Assembly: GCF_004135365.1 (NCBI RefSeq)
Contig: NZ_CP035492.1
Coordinates: 3,952,501-4,016,500, forward strand
From: Paenibacillus protaetiae
GTDB lineage: Bacteria > Bacillota > Bacilli > Paenibacillales > Paenibacillaceae
Direction of reading: 5' to 3'
DNA length: 64,000 nt
Shown in pieces: positions 10,503 through 18,588 of this stretch. The notes under the pieces were generated by a model. That model did no database searches. It saw only the letters and a list, made by a program, of their open reading frames with translations, and had not been told where the DNA came from. Each line of letters starts with the position of its first letter. Positions within the stretch are counted from its first letter, which is position 1. Both the position numbers and the translations under genes were made by a program.

Positions 10503-11096
10503 ATGAGACTAAACAAGCGAATGGCTTTGCCAGAAGAGCTAAGTTTTCAAAACTTGTCTGAAAAAAGGCTTTCACTTTACGATGTGATGGACCGGATTTT
10601 ACATTTTATGGCGAGTGATCCTCATTCCTCTTACCAGTTCGTCATCGGGACGGACAGTCAAGTATTTAACGGTTATACCAAATTTATAACCGGGATCATT
10701 ATGCGGCGGATCGGCAAAGGCGCCTGGGCTTGTTACCGGCAGGTCGTGGTGCCCCGCGAATTTACTTCCATCAAAGAGAAGCTGATGTACGAAACGGCGC
10801 TGTCGCAGGAGGTGGCATATTATTTTACGCGGGATGGCGGCGTCAGGCGGATGGAGGAGTTTCTGCTGCCGTATGTGTACCAGGGCGCTTCGCTGGAGCT
10901 GTTTATCGACATTGACGCCGGCACGGAGCCGATTGTGAACAAGACGTCGCTGTACGTGCAGGAGCTGGTCGACCAGGTGCATGGCATGGGCATTTACGAG
11001 CCGCGTGTAAAGCCGGACGCCTATGGCGCTTCCAGCTATGCAAACCGCTATACGAAGAAGCCGGTGGAAGACGGGAAAAAGTACGCGAAGCCGTAA
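10503..11096 (+). CDS. YkuK family RNase H-like protein (DUF458)
   Basis: A 197-residue soluble protein with the family hallmark GTDSQV near residue 48, followed by TKFITGI and a run of conserved residues (ACYRQVVVPREF). The fold is predicted to be ribonuclease H-like, with GTDSQ and later Asp (FIDIDAG) as likely metal ligands. Bacillus YkuK is uncharacterised. ATG 10503 was preferred over GTG 10494 because AGGTGAT lies a few bases ahead of it. A TATAAT box at 10455-10460 is a possible -10 element. The C-terminus is basic (NRYTKKPVEDGKKYAK), compatible with nucleic-acid binding. Confidence 0.8.
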   Translation: MRLNKRMALPEELSFQNLSEKRLSLYDVMDRILHFMASDPHSSYQFVIGTDSQVFNGYTKFITGIIMRRIGKGAWACYRQVVVPREFTSIKEKLMYETALSQEVAYYFTRDGGVRRMEEFLLPYVYQGASLELFIDIDAGTEPIVNKTSLYVQELVDQVHGMGIYEPRVKPDAYGASSYANRYTKKPVEDGKKYAKP

Positions 11097-11209
11097 AGGC
11101 AATGGCTGCATCCCGAGGCGTGCATCAGTTGGGTAATCCGGCTTATAAATGTTGTATAGTTGTGATAAGATATGGTAAAAGCCTGCGGTTTATGGTGTGC
11201 GGGGAGGGT

Positions 11210-11332
11210 ATGACAATTATGGATGTGCCGGTATCAGTATGGATATTTGCCGCAATTATCGCCATAGCGGTTACATGGATCACGTTATGGGTAACGAAAA
11301 AAGCGTACTCCAAACGCTGGGAGGACGAATAG
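11210..11332 (+). CDS. small single-span membrane protein
   Basis: A 40-residue protein with one hydrophobic helix (about residues 8-28, VWIFAAIIAIAVTWITL) and a basic then acidic tail (TKKAYSKRWEDE). The ATG at 11210 is preceded by GGGGAGGG, a strong ribosome site, and a strong terminator follows 12 bases after the stop, so it is very probably expressed. No family is recognised; small proteins of this shape often modulate membrane enzymes, but nothing here says which. Confidence 0.6.
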   Translation: MTIMDVPVSVWIFAAIIAIAVTWITLWVTKKAYSKRWEDE

Positions 11333-11344
11333 CAGGTTGTAAGC

Positions 11345-11380
11345 AAAAAGCCGCGGCTTGTTTGAAAGCCGCGGCTTTTT
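11345..11380. terminator. strong terminator after the 40-residue membrane protein
   Basis: Perfect arms AAGCCGCGGCTT repeated as an inverted pair with A-run and T-run on the flanks. Likely active in both directions. Confidence 0.88.
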
Positions 11381-11479
11381 GCGCATCTGTGCGCGGTGCC
11401 GGGGCGCAGCAGCGCTGCCGGATCGAGAGGAGCGCCGACTCCGGCAAGCGGCATCCATCCGGCTTCGGGCTATCCGCAA

Positions 11480-11941
11480 TTAGCCCAAGTAGGCGTGCAG
11501 CATCCAGTTATGCTTCTCAATATCGCTGCGGATGCTTGTGAATAAATCGGCGGTCGGATCGTCATGCGCTTCACTTGCCGCTTCGATACCGTCCGCCAGC
11601 TGCAGGGCGATCGCCGACAAATCGTCTGCCAATTCCTTGACCATCTGTTCGGCGGACTCGCTGCCTCCGCCGGACGCTTCCTGAATGGTCGCCATGGCAA
11701 GCTGTTCCTTCATCGTGGAGACCGGTTTGCCATGAATCGCAAGCAGCCGTTCGGCCGTGTCGTCCATATATTTTGCTGCTGCCGTATACAGCTGTTCGAA
11801 TTTTTCATGCAGTGTGTAAAAATGGTGCCCTTTTACATACCAGTGATAATGATGCAGCTTCGTATAAAGAACCGACCAGTTCGCTACCTGCAGGTTTAAT
11901 GCTTCTTGTACCGCTTGATTGGTCATTGCGTTAACAGCCAT
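11480..11941 (-). CDS. dps: Dps family DNA-binding ferritin
   Basis: A 153-residue protein expected to form a 12-mer that oxidises and stores iron and protects DNA in stress or stationary phase. Inter-subunit ferroxidase ligands are visible: the His cluster in KLHHYHWYVKG (residues 29-38) and MDDTAERLL (D60/D61, E64). A Gly/Ser-rich insertion (SGGGSES) sits mid-protein. The ATG at 11941 has an AAGGAGG site. Monocistronic. Dps in Firmicutes is usually under PerR or SigB control; no PerR box was recognised. Confidence 0.93.
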   Translation of the reverse strand: MAVNAMTNQAVQEALNLQVANWSVLYTKLHHYHWYVKGHHFYTLHEKFEQLYTAAAKYMDDTAERLLAIHGKPVSTMKEQLAMATIQEASGGGSESAEQMVKELADDLSAIALQLADGIEAASEAHDDPTADLFTSIRSDIEKHNWMLHAYLG

Positions 11942-12129
11942 AAGTAATTCCTCCTTTATTTATCGCAGCAGGAAGCTTCCGATTGCTTCATGCTTATGTG
12001 CGCAGTCTTGCTTTAGCTTAATCCATTTACGGGTTTTCTTATTCATGGGGGCAGATTATTTCATCCTCGGGTCAATATATTTCCAATCAGCGCAGGCTAC
12101 CAATATTTATCTTTTTATTTATGAAATCA

Positions 12130-12138
12130 TGATATAAT
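12130..12138 (+). promoter_or_regulatory. extended -10 promoter of the sensor kinase gene
   Basis: TGATATAAT is a textbook extended -10 element. No good -35 is present at the expected distance. Initiation about seven bases downstream (near 12145) would exclude a protein start at TTG 12143 and favours the starts at 12215-12239. Confidence 0.6.
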
Positions 12139-12235
12139 AGTCTTGCAACAAACGACCTATTTCGACATGATTAGACGTATCTTCTTCAGCGCCTGGAACG
12201 GTATTGAGATTAACATGACTCGCGAGGTAAGCAAA

Positions 12236-14158
12236 TTGGTGAACAATAATAAGCGTATTTGGATAAAAGCTTTTATTTTATTTGTGGTTCTGCTCCATAT
12301 TGGGCCGCTGATCGTTTCGGCTTCGCAGCCTGCAACGGTAATAAGCGAATGGCAAATGAAATGGATTGCATCCGAGCCGTCCAACGGATCATCAGACCGG
12401 CTGCTGCCGGATCATTCGGGATGGTTTCAAACAGCTGCCGATCAGAGCGAGCAGCCTCCCGAGGATACGAAAGGGGCTTGGATTACGTTCAAGCTGCCGG
12501 ATTTGGCGGGCTTAAAGACAGCAGGGTTGTATATCAGCGATCTGTCCAGCCAAAATATCGAAGTCTATATACAAGGAGACAGCGTATATTCCTCCTACCG
12601 GCATTACCCGTACGCAAGGCGCGCGCTGTTAATCCAACTGCCGAATTCGGCTTCCAATCAACAGGTACTTATTTATTTGCAAGGGAATCCGGACAAGCTT
12701 TCCATACATAAACCGTTGGTGATCGGCAGTTATGATCCATTAAATGAAAAGTACTTGCATTCGGTTCTGATTGACGTTGTTTTAGGTTCCGCTATTACGA
12801 TTATTGCGGTTATTATGTTGTGCTGCCTTTTGTTTCTGCATAAATCGATACGGCCAAGCTGGGGGGCGCTTTCCCTCGTTATTTTATCGATAGGGCTTCT
12901 AATCATTTCCAATACCTGTCTTCCTTACACAGATGACGGCTCGTTTGGCGCCTTATGTTTTAATTTGTTCGACTTGTCCAGCAATATTTTGCTGCCAACG
13001 TTTTGTATCTTTTTTGAAATTATATTCGGCAAAGGTTTTTTATCGATCATTGCTCATTTGAAAAGAGCCGCTTTTGTCATTACGGTGTTATCGTTTGCCG
13101 GCTTTGCGATTAATTTGGCTACCCATAACCGTTATTATGAGATGTATTACAGCTTTTTCACTTTGCTGGCTTTGTTGTTTTTAGCTGTCAGCTCGATCAT
13201 TATGGTTGTTGTGTTAATCCGGGAATGCTTGAAAAGAAATAAAGATGCTATTGTCATTATGATTGGTTTATTGGCCTTTGCTTCTACGGTTATATTGGAA
13301 ATGGGCTGGTTTTTGCTGCAGGGGCAGCAGCATCGGCTTGACTTTTGGAAGTGGGGGACAATCGGCATCATTGTCTGCTCGTTTTATGTATTAAGCAGGT
13401 CCATCTATCGCAATTTCGAGAAGCTGACGGATTATTCCAGACAGCTGGAGGCATACAGTTCGGAGCTGCAGAAATCAGAACAGATGGAGATGGTGAGCCA
13501 CCTGGCAGCTTCTGTTGCCCATGAAGTCAAAAATCCGCTCCAAGTTACAAGAGGTTTTCTGCAGCTGCTTGGAGGAAGAAATGTAGCCAGCCACAAAAAT
13601 TATATGGGGCTTGCTATTCAGGAGCTGGACCGGGCCGCTGAAATTATCGACGGATTTTTGGATTTTGCCAAACCGCAAACGGAAGATTTTAAAGATTTAA
13701 ATATAGAAGATGAATTGCAGCAAATTACGAGTATTCTAACGCCGCTTGCCCAGCGTAAGGGCGGGCAAATTGAACTTAGCGCCGAGCCGATTTTTATTAA
13801 AGGCAACTCGACGAAATTGAAGCAGGCGTTAATCAACATCGTAAAAAACAGCATTGAAGCATTGCCGCAGGACGGCAAGATTGAAATATTTGCGAAGCTG
13901 TTTACGGACGAAGCCGTCATACTCGTCAAGGACAATGGAGTCGGGATGACGGAAAGCGAGCTTAAACGTATCGGCCAGCCGTATTATACGAGCAAAGAAA
14001 ACGGTACGGGGTTAGGGCTGATGGTCACCTTTCAAATTATTGAAGCGATGGGCGGAGGAATCGAATATACGAGCCAAAAAGGGCAAGGTACGCTTGTCTC
14101 GATTCGTTTTCCAAGCGCCAATGTTCAAAAAAAGCCGCTTATGAACCAAACTTCATAA
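12236..14158 (+). CDS. 7TM sensor histidine kinase, orphan (sporulation-kinase-like)
   Basis: About 640 residues. An N-terminal helix (roughly 8-27) is followed by a 150-residue extracellular beta-rich domain resembling 7TMR-DISM sensor domains, then seven predicted membrane helices (about residues 180-390), a linker helix, and a kinase core. H-box SVAHEVKNPL places the phospho-acceptor at H429; N-box IVKNSIEAL, G1 DNGVGM and G2 GTGLGLMV are intact. The H-box region resembles Kin-type kinases that feed the sporulation phosphorelay. No response regulator is adjacent. Start choice: TTG 12236 or GTG 12239 with GAGGTAA at 12224; ATG 12215 has only a weak site. It converges on the peptide gene at 14176 and shares its terminator. 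Confidence 0.88.
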   Translation: MVNNNKRIWIKAFILFVVLLHIGPLIVSASQPATVISEWQMKWIASEPSNGSSDRLLPDHSGWFQTAADQSEQPPEDTKGAWITFKLPDLAGLKTAGLYISDLSSQNIEVYIQGDSVYSSYRHYPYARRALLIQLPNSASNQQVLIYLQGNPDKLSIHKPLVIGSYDPLNEKYLHSVLIDVVLGSAITIIAVIMLCCLLFLHKSIRPSWGALSLVILSIGLLIISNTCLPYTDDGSFGALCFNLFDLSSNILLPTFCIFFEIIFGKGFLSIIAHLKRAAFVITVLSFAGFAINLATHNRYYEMYYSFFTLLALLFLAVSSIIMVVVLIRECLKRNKDAIVIMIGLLAFASTVILEMGWFLLQGQQHRLDFWKWGTIGIIVCSFYVLSRSIYRNFEKLTDYSRQLEAYSSELQKSEQMEMVSHLAASVAHEVKNPLQVTRGFLQLLGGRNVASHKNYMGLAIQELDRAAEIIDGFLDFAKPQTEDFKDLNIEDELQQITSILTPLAQRKGGQIELSAEPIFIKGNSTKLKQALINIVKNSIEALPQDGKIEIFAKLFTDEAVILVKDNGVGMTESELKRIGQPYYTSKENGTGLGLMVTFQIIEAMGGGIEYTSQKGQGTLVSIRFPSANVQKKPLMNQTS

Positions 14159-14167
14159 GCGGCTTTT
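14130..14167. terminator. bidirectional terminator shared by kinase and NHLP peptide genes
   Basis: Arms AGCCGCTTATGAA and TTCATAAGCGGCT with A- and T-runs. The left arm overlaps the last codons of the kinase gene; on the other strand it follows the peptide gene stop by eight bases. Confidence 0.85.
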
Positions 14168-14175
14168 ATTTGATG

Positions 14176-14415
14176 TTAGTCCCAAGCGGGAAGATCTACA
14201 ATTTCATTGTTGATTTCATCGGCAGGGTTGGCAGGGATAACAAGATAATAATTGTCCCTGGTTTCTTCCAGCACGGTAATATTTATGCCAGCCGGAACAG
14301 GAATGGCAAATGCTCGTTCAATAGCTGCAGCTGCATCGAATTGAAGCTCTTGTCTAAAACTTTCATCTTCCCAAGCTTTTTCAATAATTTGTTTACGAAG
14401 TTCCTCGATTGACAT
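14176..14415 (-). CDS. NHLP-leader-type RiPP precursor peptide with C-terminal Trp
   Basis: A 79-residue peptide. Residues 3-60 match the nitrile-hydratase-alpha-like leader family (NHLP): LRKQIIEKAWED, an Ala-rich helix, then PAGINITVLEET and YYLVIPANP. In known NHLP precursors a Gly-Gly-type cleavage site and a modified core follow; here only 15 residues follow (ADEINNEIVDLPAWD), acidic, without Gly, Cys or Ser/Thr, and ending Ala-Trp-Asp. A C-terminal Trp one residue from the end is the hallmark of ComX pheromone precursors, whose Trp is isoprenylated by ComQ. The gene lies 69 bases behind an isoprenoid-synthase-like gene on the same strand. GGGAGG precedes the ATG. Leader assignment is by recognition; the product is inference. 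Confidence 0.78.
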   Translation of the reverse strand: MSIEELRKQIIEKAWEDESFRQELQFDAAAAIERAFAIPVPAGINITVLEETRDNYYLVIPANPADEINNEIVDLPAWD

Positions 14416-14484
14416 TCGTAAGAGCCTCCCAGTCTAGCATAATAGACGCAGTCATATTCTACCATGGCAAAACATGAAAATCTA

Positions 14485-15417
14485 TCATTTTTCCCTTGAT
14501 TTCGACAATTGATGGTACAAACCGCCCAAGACTAAAGAACGTTTATGCTCTTCTGTCTTGAGGGCGAAGGCCGTCATTACTTCGCATAGGGAATGCTGAA
14601 AGGCTCTTAGATGGGAAGGGGATGGTTTGCCGTTCAAATCAAAGTTAATTTCTTGCGCTTTCTTGGCATAGCTGCCGGCAATTCCTCGCACCGCTATCGC
14701 TGTACCGGCCTCCTGGGCAGTAATCTGCTGCTTGCCTAGCGCAAGTTTTACAGCAGCCAGCAGGCAATTGTAATTTCCATCCTGCAGATCGGCCCGCCAA
14801 TCCATTAAATCATCTGACATCTGAAGCAAAACAAGGATGTGGCCGATCAGATGCTCATAATCTGATATGCGTTCAGATTGTCCGGCGAGCATTAGCGAGC
14901 CTGTGCTCATTAATTTGACCGGGCTTGCTTTTAAGCCGACTTGAATAAGGTTGTGGTGGTAAAAATCGACGTCCCCCTCCAATACGACTCCGGCCGTCCA
15001 GTCCTCGATATATTGTTTGAAGTATTGCCAGAAGGACGAATCTACAGGGAAAAGCTGCTGTAAAAGCTGGAGGCTTTCTATGTATAACAAATTAGCGAAA
15101 GCTAATTTTGTTTTACTGCCGGTCGGGGCCGTTTCATCCATCACATCGTCTTGTATAAAAAAATAGAGCATCAGCAAAGTACCGGCTAGCGACAACTTGC
15201 GGCATAACTCGTCAGGCAGGCGGGTTTCTTCCTGCATCCAATAAGGGAGCAAATAACAAATATAATTGGCCGATGGTTGGCCAAACGGATTAAACCGTGC
15301 TAAATAATCAAGCCCGTAAGGCCGGACATGTGCCGGAAAACGGGATAAAATGCGTTCTGCATCGGCAAAAATATGACGGAGCTCGGTTTCAAAAGGAGCG
15401 GCATAGGCACGGTTCAT
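14485..15417 (-). CDS. class I isoprenoid-synthase-like enzyme, putative peptide prenyltransferase
   Basis: A 310-residue all-alpha protein of the isoprenoid synthase fold. Both Asp-rich motifs are present: FIQDDVMDE (DD at 90-91) and MSDDLMDWRAD (DD at 202-203), which bind Mg and the prenyl diphosphate. The N-terminal G-G-K-x-R-P signature of chain-elongating polyprenyl synthases is absent, so it may transfer or cyclise a prenyl group. Bacillus ComQ, a similar-sized enzyme with a DDxxD motif, prenylates the Trp of ComX. Here the gene directly precedes a Trp-ending peptide. The ribosome site is weak (AAAGGAA about 14 bases before ATG). A dyad ATAGTA/TACTAT lies at 15455-15472 upstream. Confidence 0.75.
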   Translation of the reverse strand: MNRAYAAPFETELRHIFADAERILSRFPAHVRPYGLDYLARFNPFGQPSANYICYLLPYWMQEETRLPDELCRKLSLAGTLLMLYFFIQDDVMDETAPTGSKTKLAFANLLYIESLQLLQQLFPVDSSFWQYFKQYIEDWTAGVVLEGDVDFYHHNLIQVGLKASPVKLMSTGSLMLAGQSERISDYEHLIGHILVLLQMSDDLMDWRADLQDGNYNCLLAAVKLALGKQQITAQEAGTAIAVRGIAGSYAKKAQEINFDLNGKPSPSHLRAFQHSLCEVMTAFALKTEEHKRSLVLGGLYHQLSKSREK

Positions 15418-15630
15418 AGGGATGATAACGTTCCTTTCTTTATGAATTCGGGCAATAGTACAAAACTACTATATCAGCTTCTGGCAATAGATGTCATCAG
15501 CGAAACTGGACCAAGGTCGGGCAGCGGCTATATCTGAGGTCGAGCGGGATTTACTACCTGGGATGGTTCAAACCTGTATGCCCCTTCAAGTACAGTTAGA
15601 GCATACATTGTTAACGCTGGAGGTAGCTGG

Positions 15631-16209
15631 ATGGAAAGGAAGCCGGACGTATACATCGTACTGACCGATACGGGGACGTTATTTACGAAAACGATCAAAT
15701 ATTTCACCAAGGATCCTTTCAATCACGCGTCGCTCGCCTTTGATGCCGATCTGAAGGAAGTGTACAGCTTTGGCCGCAAATCCCCGGGCAATCCGTTTGT
15801 AGGCGGGTTTGTGAAAGAAGATATGCGGGGCGGACTGTTCCGGCAAGCGGTATGTGCGGTTTACCGTTGTCCGGTGACCCCTTGCGAATATGACTTCATG
15901 CGGCAGTTTATTGCCGAGATGGAACGAGACCAGGAGCTATACCGCTATAACCTGCTTGGTGTTATTGCATTGTTGTTTAACATACAGATGAAGCGGGAAA
16001 AAGCCTACTTCTGCTCGCAATTTGTTGCGGATGTTTTCGAGCGGAGCGGCATAGCGCTGATCCGCAAATCGCCGCTGCTGGTGAAGCCCGGGGATTTCCC
16101 GTGTACACCGATGCTGGAGCTTGCCTATGAAGGCATATTAAGGGCTTATGTCGAAAGGAACGATCATGTTAAGCGTCCGGTCCAGGCTGTAAAGACGCGT
16201 ACGGCATAA
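15631..16209 (+). CDS. permuted NlpC/P60 (YiiX/C92-like) cysteine hydrolase
   Basis: A 192-residue soluble protein. The circularly permuted papain-like arrangement is visible: a His in PFNHASLAF (H32) comes before the Cys in AYFCSQFVADVF (C128), as in YiiX/YebB-like hydrolases. These act on amide or thioester bonds of peptides or lipids. No signal peptide is seen, so it acts in the cytosol or by non-classical routes. ATG 15631 has GGAGGTAG ahead. It is divergent from the isoprenoid-synthase gene with 213 bases between them, and a triple terminator array follows. A link to the RiPP-like unit is possible but unsupported. Confidence 0.72.
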   Translation: MERKPDVYIVLTDTGTLFTKTIKYFTKDPFNHASLAFDADLKEVYSFGRKSPGNPFVGGFVKEDMRGGLFRQAVCAVYRCPVTPCEYDFMRQFIAEMERDQELYRYNLLGVIALLFNIQMKREKAYFCSQFVADVFERSGIALIRKSPLLVKPGDFPCTPMLELAYEGILRAYVERNDHVKRPVQAVKTRTA

Positions 16210-16210
16210 G

Positions 16211-16340
16211 CGCAAAAACTCCGGCAAATGCCGGAGTTTTTGCAGCGGGGCATAGAAAAGACTCCGGCAAATGCCGGAGTTTTTTGGCGGCTGGGCATAG
16301 AAAAGACTCCGGCAAATGCCGGAGTTTTTGCAGCTGGGCA
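16211..16340. repeat. three tandem copies of a terminator hairpin
   Basis: Three identical 20-base hairpin cores (ACTCCGGCAAATGCCGGAGT) start at 16218, 16261 and 16306, a period of 43-45 bases. Each has A residues before and five to six T after, and the spacers (GCAGCGGGGCATAGAAAAG and variants) are also near-identical. All three look like bidirectional terminators between convergent genes ending at 16209 and 16377. The array most likely arose by tandem duplication. Confidence 0.9.
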
Positions 16341-16376
16341 GAGCGGGAAGCTGCCTGCAGCATGGCCGCTGCTATC

Positions 16377-17258
16377 CTATCCGTTAACGACGGTACCGCC
16401 GTTCACATGGATGATCTGGCCGGATACATAACTGGAATCATCCGAAGCGAGGTACACATATGCTGGAGCGAGCTCATACGGCTGACCGGCGCGCCCCATC
16501 GGCGAATCCGATCCGAATATGGACACTTGCTGCGCTTCGAATGTCGACGGAATAAGCGGTGTCCAGATTGGACCGGGTGCTACGCCGTTTACCCGTATCC
16601 CTCTTGGAATGAGATGTTCGGAAAGCGAGCGGGTAAACGATACGATGGCCCCTTTGGTCGAAGAATAATCAATCAGGTTGGGGCTGCCTTTGTAGGCGGT
16701 AATGGATGCGGTATTTACGATGGTCGATCCGGGTTTCAAATGCGGGATGGCGGCTTGCGTCAAATAAAACATGCCGAACAGATTCGTGCTGAATGTACGG
16801 GTCAGCTGCTCCGGTGTAATATCTTCGAATTTCGCCTGCGGATGCTGCTCGGCCGCATTATTGACTACGATATTCAGCCCGCCGAATGCCTGCACCGCTT
16901 GATTCACTGCTTGCCCGCCAAATGCCGGGTCGCCGATATCTCCCGGGATAAGCAGACATTTGACGCCGGCTTGCTCCACGGCTGCCTTGGCGGCGTTGGC
17001 ATCCTCGTGCTCGCTATAATACACGATGGCGACATTGGCGCCTTCTTTGGCAAAAGCGACAGCGACTGCCCGCCCGATGCCGCTGTCGCCGCCGGTAATA
17101 ATAGCTGACTTGTTAGCCAGCTTGCCGGCGGGCTTATACGTATCGGATTGGAAAACGGGGAGCGGGTTCATTTCACTTTCAATTCCCGGCTGACGGTTTT
17201 GGTGCTGAGGCGGAAATGCTGCTTTGGGCTGCTGTTGTCCGGCTGGTGTGCTCGGCAT
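16377..17258 (-). CDS. SDR family oxidoreductase (YhdF/YdaD-like)
   Basis: A 293-residue classical short-chain dehydrogenase with a 45-residue N-terminal extension rich in Gln and Pro, as in the Bacillus general-stress proteins YdaD and YhdF. The cofactor motif TGGDSGIG is at residues 55-62, NNAAE at 133-137, and the catalytic S185-Y198-K202 set is complete. It uses NAD(P)H on an unidentified carbonyl substrate. Monocistronic; ends at the triple terminator array. Confidence 0.9.
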   Translation of the reverse strand: MPSTPAGQQQPKAAFPPQHQNRQPGIESEMNPLPVFQSDTYKPAGKLANKSAIITGGDSGIGRAVAVAFAKEGANVAIVYYSEHEDANAAKAAVEQAGVKCLLIPGDIGDPAFGGQAVNQAVQAFGGLNIVVNNAAEQHPQAKFEDITPEQLTRTFSTNLFGMFYLTQAAIPHLKPGSTIVNTASITAYKGSPNLIDYSSTKGAIVSFTRSLSEHLIPRGIRVNGVAPGPIWTPLIPSTFEAQQVSIFGSDSPMGRAGQPYELAPAYVYLASDDSSYVSGQIIHVNGGTVVNG

Positions 17259-17440
17259 AGGATTGTTCCTCCTTAATCGGGTTATGTTAGGGAAGATGAA
17301 GATATGGTGAAGGTATCTTGGTTAGCTTGGTCTTTTTAGGGCTGATGATATACAATATAAATTACCCGATAAATGGAATTGGAAAACCATGAATAACGGG
17401 TGAATAACGATGAATAACCATGAGGAGGAAATCATCCGAT

Positions 17441-18472
17441 ATGACTTCCATTTTAAATACCCCATTCCGGTTGAACGGTTTAGAACTGAAGAACCGGGTT
17501 GTTATGGCGCCGATGTGCCAATATTCGGTTGATGCCAAGGACGGCATTCCGAACGAGTGGCATTACGTGCATTATATTTCCCGCGCTGCAGGAGGCGCCG
17601 GCCTTATCATTATGGAGATGACCGACGTAGAGCCGGACGGCCGGATTACAGATAATGACCTTGGCTTATGGTCGGATGAGCAGATTCCTGCGTTTGCCCG
17701 CATTGTTAAGGAAGTGCATAAATACGGCTCACGCATCGGCGTACAAATCGCCCATGCCGGCCGAAAAGCGCAGGATGCAGAGCAGCCGGTTGCGCCGTCC
17801 GCCATCGCGTTCAACGACTCGTTCAAAACGCCGCGGGCGCTGACAACGGCGGAAGTGAAAGAGATGATCGTCAAGTTTGGCGATGCGGCAGAGCGCGCGG
17901 TCAAAGCCGGCGTCGATATGATTGAGCTGCATGGCGCACACGGCTATTTGATCCATCAGTTCCAGTCTCCTCGTTCCAATAAGCGGGATGACGAATACGG
18001 GAAAGATCTTGCTTTGTTTGGCGTTGAAGTGATCCGCGAGGTGAAAAGCCGCCTGCCGGAAGGCATGCCGTTAGCTATTCGGATTTCTGCGGTTGAATAT
18101 GCGGATGACGGCTACGATATTGATTATGGCATTGAACTGGCGCGCCGCTATAAGGAAGCGGGAGTAGATGTGCTGCACGTGTCGACAGGTGGCGAAGGCG
18201 AGCCGGGCGCGCGGAAGCCGGGCAATTACCCGGGTTTTCAAGTACCTGCAGCCCGCGCAATCCGTGAGGCGCTGGGCGTTCCGGTTATTGCAGTCGGCAT
18301 GCTGGAAGATCCGCTGCTGGCGGAGAAAGTGCTGGCAGACGGCGATGCCGATTTGATCGGGATCGGCCGCGGTTTGCTGAAGGATCCGTATTGGACTTAT
18401 CATGCGATTGAAGCGTTAACCGGCTCATCGGTGCGGGATATCGTGCCGGTTGCATACCGCCGCGGGTTCTAA
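17441..18472 (+). CDS. namA: NADPH dehydrogenase, old yellow enzyme family (NamA/YqjM-like)
   Basis: A 343-residue FMN enzyme that reduces activated alkenes such as enones and nitro compounds and takes part in electrophile or redox stress. With the start at ATG 17441, C26 and Y28 (MCQYS) and the substrate-binding pair H164/H167 (HGAHG) fall on exactly the positions known for Bacillus YqjM, which supports the start; GAGGAGGA lies at 17422-17429. An upstream in-frame ATG at 17420 precedes the ribosome site and is unlikely. Small repeats of ATGAATAAC lie at 17380-17425. Monocistronic with its own terminator. Confidence 0.94.
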   Translation: MTSILNTPFRLNGLELKNRVVMAPMCQYSVDAKDGIPNEWHYVHYISRAAGGAGLIIMEMTDVEPDGRITDNDLGLWSDEQIPAFARIVKEVHKYGSRIGVQIAHAGRKAQDAEQPVAPSAIAFNDSFKTPRALTTAEVKEMIVKFGDAAERAVKAGVDMIELHGAHGYLIHQFQSPRSNKRDDEYGKDLALFGVEVIREVKSRLPEGMPLAIRISAVEYADDGYDIDYGIELARRYKEAGVDVLHVSTGGEGEPGARKPGNYPGFQVPAARAIREALGVPVIAVGMLEDPLLAEKVLADGDADLIGIGRGLLKDPYWTYHAIEALTGSSVRDIVPVAYRRGF

Positions 18473-18530
18473 ACAGGATCGCATCACCACAAATAAAAGG
18501 AATGCCGCGCTTTCGCTGCGGCAAAACCAA

Positions 18531-18579
18531 CAAAGAAGCTCCAGCATCCGCCATTAGCGGGGTGCTGGAGCTTCTTTGT
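18531..18579. terminator. bidirectional terminator
   Basis: Arms AAAGAAGCTCCAGCA and TGCTGGAGCTTCTTT around a loop of about 14 bases. It lies between namA and the convergent MFS gene. Confidence 0.8.
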
Positions 18580-18588
18580 TCGGCTGCC

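Noticed and set aside
12143-12214. Start of the sensor kinase at TTG 12143
   Set aside because: The extended -10 element at 12130-12138 predicts transcription from about 12145, after that codon.
15455-15472. ComA-type or other known operator before the isoprenoid-synthase gene
   Set aside because: The ATAGTA/TACTAT dyad does not match the ComA box, and no other known motif fits; noted only in the gene entry.
16211-16340. CRISPR array from the three repeated hairpins
   Set aside because: The spacers are near-identical and each unit ends in a T-run, so these are duplicated terminators.
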